Origin: Betaproteobacteria bacterium
Lineage (GTDB): Bacteria; Pseudomonadota; Gammaproteobacteria; Burkholderiales; SHXO01
Length of the DNA stretch: 43,691 bases
Assembly: GCA_009693245.1 (NCBI GenBank)
Contig: SHXO01000014.1
Span: 1-43,691, forward strand
Reading direction: 5' to 3'
Positions 1 to 8,832 of the stretch are shown piece after piece. A program made the position numbers and the translations under genes. Positions within the stretch are counted from its first letter, which is position 1, and every line of letters starts with the position of its first letter. A model generated the notes under the pieces. The model was given only the letters and a program-made list of their open reading frames with translations. It ran no database searches and was not told the DNA's origin.

Positions 1-60
1 TACATCGAAGAATCCAGGCTGCTTGGGTTTGGGTTGCTTCCTGCGTTTGTCTTTCTTCAT
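1..60 (-). CDS. Start of a short basic protein, cut by the window edge
   Basis: Reading leftwards from position 60, an ATG opens a lysine/arginine/proline-rich frame (begins MKKDKRRKQPKPKQPGFFDV) that runs off the window. A GAGG sequence lies about 5 to 8 bases before the ATG. An in-frame GTG lies five codons upstream. I do not recognise the family. It would be divergent from coxB, with a shared 142-base spacer. Only 20 codons are visible, so this is a tentative call. Confidence 0.35.
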   Translation of the reverse strand, partial: MKKDKRRKQPKPKQPGFFDV

Positions 61-202
61 CGGCCTCGGGATCACTTTGCGCTTCGAGCCTTTTTATCAC
101 ATCGATTCCATACACACTACTCTAGAATGCTGAATTATTAGAGGTGCCCTTAAGCAGCAACTCAAGAATTAACGGTAGATCGGTCAATACGTCGGGGAGA
201 TC

Positions 203-1276
203 ATGACTAGAACACAACGCATGGCGGCGGGCCTTGCCCTGTCCTTTGTCGGCACTAGCGCCTGGGCGGAGTACAAGCTGGGATTACAGGCGCCGCAGTC
301 TGAATTAGCGCAATCCGTCTATGATCTGCACACCATCATCACTTGGATTTGTGTCTGGATTTTTGCCGGCGTGTTCGGTTTCATGCTGGTGTCCCTCATC
401 AAGCACCGCAAATCCGTGGGACATCAGGCAGAGCAGTTCCACGAGCACGCCGTCGTCGAGATACTGTGGACGGTCATTCCCGTAATCATTCTAGTTGCGA
501 TGGCGTTTCCCGCAACCAAAGCATTGCTGCACCAGCGCGATACTTCCTCACCCGACATCTCGGTGAAAGTCACCGGCTACCAATGGAAGTGGCATTACGA
601 TTATCTGCAAGATGGTGTGAGTTTCTATAGCAATCTGGCTACACCAAGGGATCAGATCGAAGGCAAGGCCTCCAAGGGAGAGCACTACCTTTTGGAAGTG
701 GACAACCCCATGGTGGTCCCCATCGGTAAAAAGATCCGCGTGCTCTTGACCGCGGCCGATGTGCTCCATGCTTGGTATCTTCCCGCCTTCGCCGCTAAAC
801 AGGATGCGATACCTGGTTTCATCAAGGACTTGTGGTTCAAACCCACTGCCACGGGAACCTTTCGCGGCCAATGCGCGGAGCTTTGCGGTAAAGAACATGG
901 CTTCATGCCCATCGTGGTCAAGGTGGTAACCGAAGACGAATACAAGCAGTGGCTAGCCGGCCAACGGGCGAAACAACCGGCCACCGCTGAGCCTCCCGCC
1001 CCAAAGGTCCCCGCCGCGCCAGCCGCGGCAGCATCAATCGGTGGTAAGGCCACCTACGAGAAGACTTGCCAGATGTGTCATCAGCCTGGTCTCATGAACG
1101 CACCTAAGTTTGGTGACAAGGCCGCTTGGGGCCCGCGGGCCGCCCAGGGTCAAGACACGCTCTACGAACACGCGATCAAAGGCTTCAAGACCATGCCACC
1201 CAAAGGGGGTGCGATGGATACGCCAGACGCGGACGCCAAGGCTGCGGTGGACTACATGGTCGAAGCGGCGAAGTAA
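203..1276 (+). CDS. coxB: Cytochrome c oxidase subunit II with C-terminal cytochrome c domain (orphaned)
   Basis: Subunit II takes electrons from cytochrome c through the binuclear CuA centre and passes them to subunit I at the inner membrane. The 357-residue product has a signal peptide (about 1-22, cleavage after TSAWA), two membrane helices (about 45-68 and 87-108) and a cupredoxin domain. That domain has the full CuA set: His189, Cys224, Cys228, His232 and Met235. After an Ala/Pro linker a class I cytochrome c domain follows, with CQMCH at 289-293 and probable axial Met331 in the KTMPPKG motif. The start ATG is preceded by GGGGAGATC. All key residues are present, so the gene looks intact. 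The subunit I gene that should follow is missing: 40 bases later comes a SURF1 gene lacking its 5' part. It may therefore be a relic or serve another complex. Confidence 0.95.
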   Translation: MTRTQRMAAGLALSFVGTSAWAEYKLGLQAPQSELAQSVYDLHTIITWICVWIFAGVFGFMLVSLIKHRKSVGHQAEQFHEHAVVEILWTVIPVIILVAMAFPATKALLHQRDTSSPDISVKVTGYQWKWHYDYLQDGVSFYSNLATPRDQIEGKASKGEHYLLEVDNPMVVPIGKKIRVLLTAADVLHAWYLPAFAAKQDAIPGFIKDLWFKPTATGTFRGQCAELCGKEHGFMPIVVKVVTEDEYKQWLAGQRAKQPATAEPPAPKVPAAPAAAASIGGKATYEKTCQMCHQPGLMNAPKFGDKAAWGPRAAQGQDTLYEHAIKGFKTMPPKGGAMDTPDADAKAAVDYMVEAAK

Positions 1277-1315
1277 TCATCCCCGTCATCGAGAAAAAAT
1301 CTAGGAGAGTGTAGA

Positions 1316-1798
1316 TGGAAGCTGCTCGCGACCCACACCATCTTCCTCGACAACCGCGTTCGAAACGGTGTGGCGGGATTCGAAGTGATTACGCCTCTGG
1401 CATTGACGGACAAAAAGGCGGTGGCAATCAATCGTGGTTGGATGGCGGCGCCGCCGGATCGATCGATCCTTCCCAATACGGACACTCCATTGGACGTAGT
1501 TAAGGTGATCGGCGTCGTACTGCCGCCCTCCACCCTATTCCTGGAGCTGTCTCGGGACACCATCGCCGGACGGGTATGGCAGAACTTGGATCTAGACCAG
1601 TACGCCCGGCACACAGGTCTTGAACTTGTGCCGGTGGTGATACAACTCGACAACGACCTGTCCGATGGGCTCAGCCGGCAATGGCCTCGCCCGGATTTTG
1701 GAGCCGGCAAACATCGCGCCTACGCCTTGCAGTGGTACAGCATGAGTGTGGCCATCTTTCTTCTCTATCTATTGCTCAATGTCCGGCGCACAACGTAG
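1316..1798 (+). pseudogene. SURF1 family oxidase assembly protein, N-terminal part missing
   Basis: SURF1/Shy1 helps build haem-copper oxidase by handling haem a insertion into subunit I. The frame shows the typical SURF1 core: THTIFLDNRVRNG, then GFEVITPLAL and NRGWM. It ends with the C-terminal membrane helix (WYSMSVAIFLLYLLLNVRR). About 160 codons are homologous, against the usual 230-250 or so. The N-terminal helix and first periplasmic segment are missing. The frame is open back to 1277, but no ATG lies in it; the first usable start is GTG 1370, inside the conserved core. A good ribosome site (AGGAG at 1303-1307) sits before an ATG at 1315 that is out of frame with SURF1. I read it as a gene truncated by the deletion that also removed coxA, ctaG and coxC. 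It could still yield a short product from GTG 1370. Confidence 0.8.
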
Positions 1799-2345
1799 CG
1801 GCAAATCTATTCTCATTCTGCTCGGCGTTATCGCCGTACTTCCTATTGTGGGATCCTACCTCCTGTATTCGTTCTGGAAGCCCGCCCCATTCGTCAATTA
1901 CGGCGAACTGGTTGTACCCGAGGTGGTCATCACTCCCGCGCCAGACGACGCCATGAGCCAGACACTGAAGGAAGTCTCTGGAAAATGGGTGCTTGCCATG
2001 GCGGACTCGGGCTCGTGCGGGGAGTTTTGCCAGAAAAAGCTCTACTACCTCCGCCAGATCCGGCTGACCCAGGGCAAATACATGGGGCGGATAGAGCGCC
2101 TATGGATCATCACCGATGAGGTGAGGCCCAATGAATCCGTGCTGAAGGACTTTCAAGGTACCCGAGTCGTTTCCGCGCGTGGAAGTGCATGGGTCGGACG
2201 GATCCCGGTAAAAACCTCGCTCACCGATCATCTGCTCATCATCGATCCGCTTGGAAACGTGATCCTGCGCTATCCTCGCGACCTCGATCCCTCGGCGATG
2301 AAAAAAGATCTGCAACGGCTGTTACGAGCCTCTCGCGTTGGGTGA
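1779..2345 (+). CDS. Membrane-anchored SCO-like protein of the cox operon
   Basis: This 189-residue protein has one N-terminal membrane helix (about 10-30). Its periplasmic domain carries a CxxxC pair (Cys80 and Cys84, in SGSCGEFCQKKL), the spacing of the copper site in SCO1/SenC proteins. The C-terminal part (DHLLIIDPLGNVILRYPRD) matches a thioredoxin-fold strand pattern. Small proteins of this kind often sit between SURF1 and ctaA in betaproteobacterial cox operons. The ATG at 1779 is preferred; it overlaps the end of the SURF1 remnant by 20 bases, a normal operon overlap, and a GTG at 1746 would place extra residues before the helix. A redox or copper-transfer role in CuA assembly is inference. 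The expected next gene, ctaA, is absent. Confidence 0.7.
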   Translation: MSGAQRSGKSILILLGVIAVLPIVGSYLLYSFWKPAPFVNYGELVVPEVVITPAPDDAMSQTLKEVSGKWVLAMADSGSCGEFCQKKLYYLRQIRLTQGKYMGRIERLWIITDEVRPNESVLKDFQGTRVVSARGSAWVGRIPVKTSLTDHLLIIDPLGNVILRYPRDLDPSAMKKDLQRLLRASRVG

Positions 2346-2393
2346 GTGATTTTTGCGGCGGGATGATAAACTTCGTGCCGCTTTCCGACAGCG

Positions 2394-3305
2394 ATGATTC
2401 CAATGACCACCGGTACCACCACCTCCGCGCCGCTTCGTCTTAGGCTTCAGCAGTTCTTCGCGCTTACCAAGCCGCGGGTCGTATCGCTGATCGTGTTCAC
2501 CGCGGTGATTGGGATGTTCCTGGCCGCGCCCGGATGGGTACCGCTGCAATCGCTCTTCTTCGCGACGCTGGGCATCGCGCTGATCGCAGGGGCCGCGGCC
2601 GCTATCAATTGCCTGGTCGAGCAGAAGATCGACGCGCTGATGGCACGCACACGCGGGCGTCCCTTGCCCATGGGACAGGTCTCCGCGGCAGAGACGCTGT
2701 GGCTCGCTGGTATGCTCGGCGGTGCCGGGCTTTTCGTGCTCTATGTCTTGGTGAACCCGCTCACCATGTGGCTCACGCTGGGGACCTTTGTGGGCTACGC
2801 CGTCATCTACACGGTGATTCTCAAACCTCTGACGCCGCAAAACATCGTAATCGGTGGGGCTTCGGGTGCCATGCCGCCGGTTCTGGGCTGGACGGCGGTG
2901 ACCGGCGAGATATCCTCCGACGCACTACTGCTGTTTCTAATCATCTTCGCTTGGACTCCGCCGCATTTCTGGTCCCTGGCGCTTTACCGGACCAAGGATT
3001 ATGCCCGTGCCGGTGTGCCAATGCTGCCGGTCACTCACGGAGCGAAATACACTCGGCTGCACGTGCTGCTATACACTATCGTACTGCTGGTGGTGTCCAT
3101 TTTCCCTTTTCTAAGCCGGATGAGCGGCTTAATCTATCTAGCCTGCGCGCTGTTCCTCGGCGGATGGTTTCTGGCCTACGCAGTGCGTATGTATGTAGGT
3201 TACTCAGATGACCTGGCCAAGCGCACCTTTCGCTACTCGATCGTCTACCTCTTCGCACTATTTGCTGCATTGTTGATCGACCACTATTGGAAGATCCTGC
3301 TCTGA
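2394..3305 (+). CDS. ctaB: Protohaem IX farnesyltransferase (haem O synthase)
   Basis: CtaB/COX10 attaches a farnesyl group to haem B, giving haem O, the precursor of haem A. It belongs to the UbiA prenyltransferase family. The 303-residue product has about nine membrane helices. It shows both Asp-rich sites: [20 protein letters not shown] (residues 72-91, prenyl diphosphate and Mg binding) and [16 protein letters not shown] around residue 200. The 48 bases before it hold no remnant of ctaA. The gene ends in codons for W-K-I-L-L, a tail found again before SCO1 at 10677-10694. Being intact beside the lost ctaA, it may supply haem O to the second oxidase. Two ATGs (2394 and 2403) are possible starts. 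Confidence 0.95.
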   Translation: MIPMTTGTTTSAPLRLRLQQFFALTKPRVVSLIVFTAVIGMFLAAPGWVPLQSLFFATLGIALIAGAAAAINCLVEQKIDALMARTRGRPLPMGQVSAAETLWLAGMLGGAGLFVLYVLVNPLTMWLTLGTFVGYAVIYTVILKPLTPQNIVIGGASGAMPPVLGWTAVTGEISSDALLLFLIIFAWTPPHFWSLALYRTKDYARAGVPMLPVTHGAKYTRLHVLLYTIVLLVVSIFPFLSRMSGLIYLACALFLGGWFLAYAVRMYVGYSDDLAKRTFRYSIVYLFALFAALLIDHYWKILL

Positions 3306-3316
3306 GATCGCGGCGA

Positions 3317-3350
3317 CGACTTCCCCGCCGTGGCTCTGGCGGGGCGGTCG
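3317..3350. terminator. Possible bidirectional terminator hairpin between ctaB and the DUF1269-like gene
   Basis: Between two converging genes, CCCCGCC (3323-3329) pairs with GGCGGGG (3338-3344) across an 8-base loop, and outer CGAC/GTCG bases can extend the stem. There is no clear T run on either side, so this is a weak candidate for intrinsic termination. Confidence 0.4.
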
Positions 3351-3377
3351 TGGCATCATTTAGGGATGGAACGCGAA

Positions 3378-3890
3378 CTAGGGGAACGCCGGTATGCTGG
3401 ACTCGACCCCATCGTCTTTGTCTTCCGGGTGGCGGTCGTGCAATAGCGTCTGAATCTCCTTGACACGCCGAAAAGGCACATCGACCATCATCAAGTATCG
3501 CCCTTCGTCGATATCCTTGCTGAAGACGAGCAACTTAGTATTGGGTACGCTTGCCGCGGCCATGCTCGACGCCCAAGTCCCGAACAACGCACCACCCGGG
3601 ACCGTGATGAGGATGGTGACGAGCTGCAATTGGACGCCTAAGAGAGGCACGAATACGAGAACCGCGCCCAAAACCAATCCGCAGGCGCCTCCGATAACAA
3701 GGCCCAGTTCAGCACCATGGACCAAATCGGTCTTTTGCAGGACATTGGCCTCGTGCAATCCCTCCATGGGGGCACCGCGTCTTGCCAGGACATGGATGTG
3801 ACCTTCGTAGATGCGGGCGAGCAGGAGATCGTTCATGGTCTGTTGTGCCGCCTTCAGATCAGGGCATATCACGTATAGTCTGCGTCGCAT
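3378..3890 (-). CDS. DUF1269-like membrane protein
   Basis: This 170-residue protein starts MRRRLYVICPDL. It has a soluble N-terminal segment (about 1-65), a glycine-rich hydrophobic middle with two helices (about 67-120, including LGLVIGGACGLVLGAVLVFV) and a C-terminal soluble tail (LLVFSKDIDEGRYLMMVDVP). This layout is that of the DUF1269/general-stress membrane proteins, whose function is not established. The start at 3890 is chosen because AGAGGA lies about 8 bases before it; a longer frame to 3956 has no such site. It stands alone, convergent with ctaB and divergent from the MFS gene. The tail is acidic (HPEDKDDGVE). Family assignment is moderately sure, role unknown. Confidence 0.7.
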   Translation of the reverse strand: MRRRLYVICPDLKAAQQTMNDLLLARIYEGHIHVLARRGAPMEGLHEANVLQKTDLVHGAELGLVIGGACGLVLGAVLVFVPLLGVQLQLVTILITVPGGALFGTWASSMAAASVPNTKLLVFSKDIDEGRYLMMVDVPFRRVKEIQTLLHDRHPEDKDDGVESSIPAFP

Positions 3891-4075
3891 GGCAATATCC
3901 TCTCGGTCAAGACCACGGGATATAAAGGCCGATGCATTGAAACGCATGGCCGGCACATCGAAACAACTCTATTATGGGCCTTGTACCGGTTCTGTAGGGT
4001 CAAATCAACTCCCCCAGGCTGGCTGCGGCGGGTTTGCCCTTCTCCTTTATCCGGTTTTCTTACCCGATACCACCG

Positions 4076-5284
4076 ATGAGCTCAACTGCCCGCTGGCGCA
4101 CGCCGAACCTTGTGCTGATTTGCGGCGCGATGATTCTCGTGCTGAGCCTGGGCATTCGCCTGAGTTACAGTATGTTCGCGCAACCGATGAGCGTCGATTT
4201 TGCGTGGGGGCGCGGTAATTTCACCTTCGCATTGGCGCTGTCGAATGTGATCTGGGGACTGGCGCAGCCGTTTTTCGGCGCGTGGGCGGACAGGAAAGGC
4301 GCCGGGCGCGTAGTCGCGGTGTCCGGTTTGCTATTCGCCGGAGGTCTTGCTCTGATGACACTGGCTACGACCCCTTTGATGCTGTACGTCAGCTCCGGGC
4401 TGATGGTGGGTCTAGGGCTCGGTGGGGTGACTTTCGCCGTCATCCTCGGCGCGGTGGGCCGCGCGTTTCCGCCGGAGCGGCGCAGCCTCGCACTCGGCAT
4501 TGCATCCTCAGGGGGGGCGTTCGGACAATTCCTGATGCTGCCGTTCGGGCAGATCCTGATTTCGGCAGTGGGATGGCAGAGCGCGCTGCTGGTGCTGGCC
4601 GGAACTGTCCTGGCGAGTGTTCCGCTTGCTGCGGCGATGGTGGAGCGGCAGCGTCCCCTGCACGCGGATGCCACCCCGCCATCGCTGCGTGAAACGCTTC
4701 GCGTGGCCTGCGCTCACACCGGATTCCGCTATCTGACGGCCGGCTTTTTCGTGTGCGGCTTCCAGGTGGCGTTCATCTTGGGGCAACTGCCCGCGTATTT
4801 ATTGGACGTGAAGATGGCCCCCATGGTAGGGGTGAGCGCGTTGGCGCTGACCGGCTTGTTCAACATCGCGGGCCCCATTGTTTCCGGCTATCTGGGTGGG
4901 CGCCTAAGCAAGAAGTATCTGCTGTCGGGCATCTATATTCTGCGTGCATTGATCGTCACGATGTTTCTGGGAATTCCGGTTTCACCGCTGACGGCCTGTG
5001 TGTTCGCCGCAGCCACCGGTTTCCTCTGGCTGAGCACCGTGCCGCTCACCTGCGGCCTGGTCGTGCAGATCTTCGGCGTGCGTTTCGTGTCGGCGCTATT
5101 CGGCGTCGTTTTCCTCAGCTATCAGCTCGGTAATATTGTCGGCATGTGGCTGGCAGGGCATTACTTGGAACCCGGCGGTTCGTACGATCTTGTGTGGTTA
5201 GGCGGCATCGCCTCGGGGGTGATCGCAGCCATGCTCAATGTACTCATTGACGAACGGCCCCTCCAGGGCGCGGAGATGCGGTGA
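4076..5284 (+). CDS. Major facilitator superfamily transporter
   Basis: The 402-residue product has twelve predicted membrane helices in two halves, with the MFS loop motif GAWADRKGAGR after helix 2. The stretch LGLGGVTFAVILGAVGRAFPPERR resembles oxalate/formate antiporter-like (OxlT) and monocarboxylate-type members. The substrate cannot be told from sequence. ATG 4076 is chosen; an upstream frame to 4034 adds a non-hydrophobic leader and has no better ribosome site. The stop codon overlaps the start of a 51-codon ORF (TGATG). It is not obviously linked to the oxidase genes downstream, which have their own promoter candidate. Confidence 0.9.
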   Translation: MSSTARWRTPNLVLICGAMILVLSLGIRLSYSMFAQPMSVDFAWGRGNFTFALALSNVIWGLAQPFFGAWADRKGAGRVVAVSGLLFAGGLALMTLATTPLMLYVSSGLMVGLGLGGVTFAVILGAVGRAFPPERRSLALGIASSGGAFGQFLMLPFGQILISAVGWQSALLVLAGTVLASVPLAAAMVERQRPLHADATPPSLRETLRVACAHTGFRYLTAGFFVCGFQVAFILGQLPAYLLDVKMAPMVGVSALALTGLFNIAGPIVSGYLGGRLSKKYLLSGIYILRALIVTMFLGIPVSPLTACVFAAATGFLWLSTVPLTCGLVVQIFGVRFVSALFGVVFLSYQLGNIVGMWLAGHYLEPGGSYDLVWLGGIASGVIAAMLNVLIDERPLQGAEMR

Positions 5285-5439
5285 TGGTTCCGGACTGGCG
5301 TGCCGTGCTTCGGTGGGCCGCGCTCGCGACCATGTGCCTAGTGCTCGCGATACTCGCTTTACGCGGGTACTATTCCACGCTGGTGCTAATCGACTTCGCC
5401 AACATAAGGCTTTGCACTCTCGCGGCGGCTGCGGCTTGA
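5284..5439 (+). CDS. Small putative membrane protein
   Basis: A 51-codon frame starts at the ATG that overlaps the MFS stop codon. It encodes one hydrophobic helix (about residues 9-27, WAALATMCLVLAILAL) followed by LVLIDFANIRL and an alanine tail. I do not recognise it. Translational coupling to the transporter and the helix support it being real, but the size and the lack of a known family leave it uncertain. It could be a decayed remnant. Confidence 0.35.
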   Translation: MVPDWRAVLRWAALATMCLVLAILALRGYYSTLVLIDFANIRLCTLAAAAA

Positions 5440-5473
5440 GGCTCTCGAAGCGCAAGTGGTAGGTAAGTAAGCC

Positions 5474-5503
5474 TTGAAGAATGTGTGCGGGTCGGTGTAT
5501 TAT
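5474..5503 (+). promoter_or_regulatory. Candidate sigma-70 promoter for the alternative oxidase operon
   Basis: TTGAAG (5474-5479) and TATTAT (5498-5503) are separated by 18 bases, a fair match to the vegetative promoter consensus. It lies 76 bases before the subunit II start. In the leader the sequence CAACGGAGG occurs twice (5544-5552 and 5563-5571); the second copy is the ribosome site for the ATG at 5580. Confidence 0.5.
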
Positions 5504-5579
5504 CGTTTTCGGACGATGCTTCGTGCGGTTCATCCCATCTTGCCAACGGAGGTCCGTCCAATCAACGGAGGCCATAGCT

Positions 5580-6932
5580 ATGATATTAGCAGTCGTGTTG
5601 GTGTTATTGATCCTTGGCTCCGTCCTGTTTCACTTCCTGAGCCCGTGGTATTTCACGCCGAATGCTTCCAATTGGGGCACGATCGATGACACGGTAAGCA
5701 TCACGTTTTGGGTCACGGGAGCCGTCTTTGTCGCCATCAATTTGTTCATGGCCTATGCCGTGATGAGATACCGAAACCGCAAGGGAAATAAGGCGCACTA
5801 CGAACCCGAAAACAAAAAGCTGGAGGTTTGGCTTACCGTGGTAACCGCCGTGGGGGTCGCTGCGATGCTGGCCCCCGGCCTGTTTGTGTGGGCGAAATTC
5901 GTCGAGGTGCCGCAAGACGCGGCGGTGTTCGAGGCGGTGGGCAAGCAGTGGCACTGGAGCTATCGCTTTCCCGGGACCGACGGCGTGATGGGCACCGTGA
6001 ATGCTCGGTACGTCAGCGATAAGAACCCGTTTGGAATGAATCCTGACGATCCCAAGGGCCGCGACGATGTCTTGATCTCAAGCCCGGAAGTGCATCTGCC
6101 CCTCGGCAAGCCGGTCAAGGCGCTGCTCCGCTCTTTGGATGTGTTGCACAACTTCGCGGTAGCACAGTTCCGGGTCAAGATGGATCTGGTGCCCGGACTG
6201 GTCACCTACATCTGGTTCACCCCCACCCGAGCCGGGACATACGACGTTCTGTGCGAAGAATTATGCGGCATCGCCCATTTCACCATGCGTGGCAAGGTCG
6301 TGGTGGAAGAAAATCGCGAGTTTCAGGCGTGGTTAAGTAACTATCCGACATTCGCGCAATCCTTGGCCCAGGTGCCGGGCGATGCTGCTGCAGGGCAGCC
6401 ACTGTTCGCAGTGTGTGCTGCCTGTCACGGCATGCAAGGGGAGGGTAACGTTGCGTTGAATGCGCCGAAGTTGAGCGGGCAAGGAGACTGGTATCTGAAA
6501 CGGCAATTGAAGTATTTCAAGAACGGTGCCCGGGGTACACACGACAGGGATGTTTATGGTAAGCAGATGGCGCCGATGGCTGCGACGCTGGTGGACGCGG
6601 CTGCCATAGATAACGTGGTCGCTTATATCCAGACGTTGCCCGATAAACCTTCCCCCCCCACGTTGAACGAGAATGCCGCCATGGGCCAAAAGATCTATGC
6701 GACCTGCGCCGCCTGTCATGGTGCCCAGGGGCGGGGTGTACAGTCAATGAATGCCCCCCGGCTTGCCGGTATGAGTGATTGGTATTTGGTCACTCAGTTG
6801 AAGAACTACAAGCAGCGTATACGGGGCGCCCATCCAAACGATATGTACGGTACGCAGATGGTATCCATGGCAACGATTCTGGCCGATGACCAGGCAACCA
6901 AAGACCTAGTTACCTACATCAATACCTTTTGA
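5580..6932 (+). CDS. coxB: Cytochrome oxidase subunit II with two cytochrome c domains
   Basis: This second, distinct subunit II (450 residues) heads a full oxidase operon. It has an N-terminal helix (about 1-20) and two further helices (about 40-63 and 82-104). The CuA domain has His190, Cys225, Cys229, His233 and Met236. Two tandem cytochrome c domains follow, with CAACH at 279-283 and 376-380, each with a YGxQM motif as likely axial Met site (YGKQM and YGTQM). Most caa3-type subunits II carry one haem c; two is less usual. ATG 5580 is chosen because GGAGG precedes it by 8 bases; a longer frame to 5481 has a cysteine/arginine-rich leader unlike the family. The operon order (II, I, III, III, IV) resembles the coxMNOP type of alternative oxidase. 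Confidence 0.93.
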   Translation: MILAVVLVLLILGSVLFHFLSPWYFTPNASNWGTIDDTVSITFWVTGAVFVAINLFMAYAVMRYRNRKGNKAHYEPENKKLEVWLTVVTAVGVAAMLAPGLFVWAKFVEVPQDAAVFEAVGKQWHWSYRFPGTDGVMGTVNARYVSDKNPFGMNPDDPKGRDDVLISSPEVHLPLGKPVKALLRSLDVLHNFAVAQFRVKMDLVPGLVTYIWFTPTRAGTYDVLCEELCGIAHFTMRGKVVVEENREFQAWLSNYPTFAQSLAQVPGDAAAGQPLFAVCAACHGMQGEGNVALNAPKLSGQGDWYLKRQLKYFKNGARGTHDRDVYGKQMAPMAATLVDAAAIDNVVAYIQTLPDKPSPPTLNENAAMGQKIYATCAACHGAQGRGVQSMNAPRLAGMSDWYLVTQLKNYKQRIRGAHPNDMYGTQMVSMATILADDQATKDLVTYINTF

Positions 6933-6984
6933 TAAAACTCACGCGAATCGAGCATCATCAAGAAATAGCGAAGAGGAGACATGA

Positions 6985-8832
6985 ATGACCTATGTTGCGC
7001 ATGACGAATCGGCATTCGTCCCACCCGCCGAAGTCGAAGAGATGGAACTCTACCATCCGAAAACTTTCATCGGGAAATACATCTGGAGCCAAGACGCCAA
7101 GGTCATCGCCATCCAGTACTCGATCACCGCCATTGGGGTGGGTTTGGTGGCTTTGGTATTGTCGGGATTGATGCGGCTGCAACTGGGATTCCCGCACACC
7201 TTTTCCTTTATCACACCAGGCAACTACCTTCAGTTTGTCACCATGCACGGCATGATCATGGTGATTTACCTGCTCACCGCGCTGTTCTTGGGGGGGTTCG
7301 GTAATTACCTCATCCCATTGATGGTCGGGGCCCGGGATATGGTTTTCCCATACGTAAACATGCTGAGTTACTGGGTCTATCTGTTCGCCGTGCTGTTACT
7401 GGTGGCGAGCTTCTTCGTGCCGGGCGGTCCCACGGGCGCCGGTTGGACCCTGTACCCGCCTCAGGCCATCCTAGAGGGCACTCCGGGGGCGACTTGGGGA
7501 ATTATCCTGATGCTCGTATCGCTCATATTCTTCATCATCGGATTCACCATGGGCGGTTTGAACTACGTGGTGACCGTGTTGCAGGCGCGCACGCGCGGAA
7601 TGACAATGATGCGTTTGCCCTTGACGATATGGGGCATTTTCATGGCCACCGTGCTGGCGATGCTGGCGTTTCCGGCCTTGTTCGTGAGCGCCATCATGAT
7701 GATTTTGGACATGGTGCTGGGCACGAGTTTCTTCATGCCCGCAATCATTTCGAAGGGACAGCTCCTCGAGTTTAAAGGCGGCAGTCCGGTGTTGTTCCAA
7801 CATCTGTTCTGGTTTTTTGGCCATCCGGAGGTCTACATCGTCGCGCTACCCGCGTTCGGCATCGTCTCCGACCTGCTCAGTGTTCATGCGAGAAAGAACA
7901 TCTTCGGCTATCGCATGATGGTCTGGGCGATTCTGATCATCGGCGGCCTGAGTTTTGTCGTGTGGGCGCACCACATGTACGTGAGCGGGATGAACCCGTA
8001 TTTCGGTTTCTTTTTCGCCACGACCACGCTGATCATTGCCGTCCCCACGGCCATCAAGGTCTACAACTGGGTGCTGACATTGTGGCGCGGCAATATCCAC
8101 TTCACGGTGCCCATGTTGTTCGCCATTGGATTCATCTTTACCTTTATCAATGGCGGGATCACGGGGCTTTTCCTGGGTAACGTGACCGTGGACCTCCCGC
8201 TTTCCGACACGATGTTCGTGGTCGCCCATTTTCATATGGTCATGGCGGTCTCGCCTATCCTGGTGGTGTTCGGAGCGATCTACCACTGGTATCCCAAAAT
8301 CACCGGGCGAATGCTGGACAATACTCTGGGAAAATTCCATTTCTGGGTCACGTTTCTTGGAACCTACGCCATTTACTATCCCATGCATTACTTGGGCTTC
8401 TTGGGCGTGCCCCGGCGCTACTACGCCGTCGAGAACATCGACTTCATCCCGCAGTCGGCGCACTCCTTGAACGCCGCTATCACCATCGCGGCGTTGATCA
8501 CGGGCGCCGTGCAACTGGTGTTCTTGTATAACCTGATCTGGAGTTATTTCAAGGGCAAGCCATCGGGTGGCAACCCATGGGGCGCGACCACGCTTGAATG
8601 GCAAACGCCCGATACCCCGCCCAAGCATGGCAACTTTGGCGCGGCGCTACCGGCGGTCTATCGCTGGGCATACGACTATAGCGTACCGGGTGCCGAGAAG
8701 GACTTCATCCCGCAAAACCAGCCGCCAGGTCAGAAGACCAAAGGCATCGAGGATGCCCCTGATGCGAGCGAGCTTGGTCCACAAGGGCTCACCGCCTCGG
8801 ACGTCCAGAAACCACCCGGCGGACACTCGTGA
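6985..8832 (+). CDS. coxA: Haem-copper oxidase subunit I
   Basis: Subunit I holds the low-spin haem and the haem-CuB centre where oxygen is reduced with proton pumping. The 615-residue protein has all key ligands: His88 (low-spin haem, HGMIM), His280 and Tyr284 (GHPEVY), His329-His330 (HHMY), His415 (high-spin haem) and His417 (low-spin haem) in HFHMV. Glu282 of GHPEVY suggests an A-family enzyme. It differs from classical aa3 subunits: GARDMVFPYVN instead of the usual GAPDMAFPRLN, an insert (AIISKGQLLEFKGG) before the GHPEVY helix, and a hydrophilic tail after residue 520. ATG 6985 is preceded by AGGAGA. It overlaps the next gene by 4 bases. Haem type (A, O or B) cannot be read from the sequence. 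Confidence 0.95.
   Translation: MTYVAHDESAFVPPAEVEEMELYHPKTFIGKYIWSQDAKVIAIQYSITAIGVGLVALVLSGLMRLQLGFPHTFSFITPGNYLQFVTMHGMIMVIYLLTALFLGGFGNYLIPLMVGARDMVFPYVNMLSYWVYLFAVLLLVASFFVPGGPTGAGWTLYPPQAILEGTPGATWGIILMLVSLIFFIIGFTMGGLNYVVTVLQARTRGMTMMRLPLTIWGIFMATVLAMLAFPALFVSAIMMILDMVLGTSFFMPAIISKGQLLEFKGGSPVLFQHLFWFFGHPEVYIVALPAFGIVSDLLSVHARKNIFGYRMMVWAILIIGGLSFVVWAHHMYVSGMNPYFGFFFATTTLIIAVPTAIKVYNWVLTLWRGNIHFTVPMLFAIGFIFTFINGGITGLFLGNVTVDLPLSDTMFVVAHFHMVMAVSPILVVFGAIYHWYPKITGRMLDNTLGKFHFWVTFLGTYAIYYPMHYLGFLGVPRRYYAVENIDFIPQSAHSLNAAITIAALITGAVQLVFLYNLIWSYFKGKPSGGNPWGATTLEWQTPDTPPKHGNFGAALPAVYRWAYDYSVPGAEKDFIPQNQPPGQKTKGIEDAPDASELGPQGLTASDVQKPPGGHS

Noticed and set aside
2346-2393. Search for a remnant of ctaA
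   Set aside because: No membrane-helix coding or haem-ligand histidine segment is visible in the 48 bases, so no pseudogene is annotated.
7846-8628. Long open frame on the minus strand opposite subunit I (260 codons)
   Set aside because: It is the GC-driven shadow of coxA; the product is His/Arg/Asp-rich, has no family features and no ribosome site.
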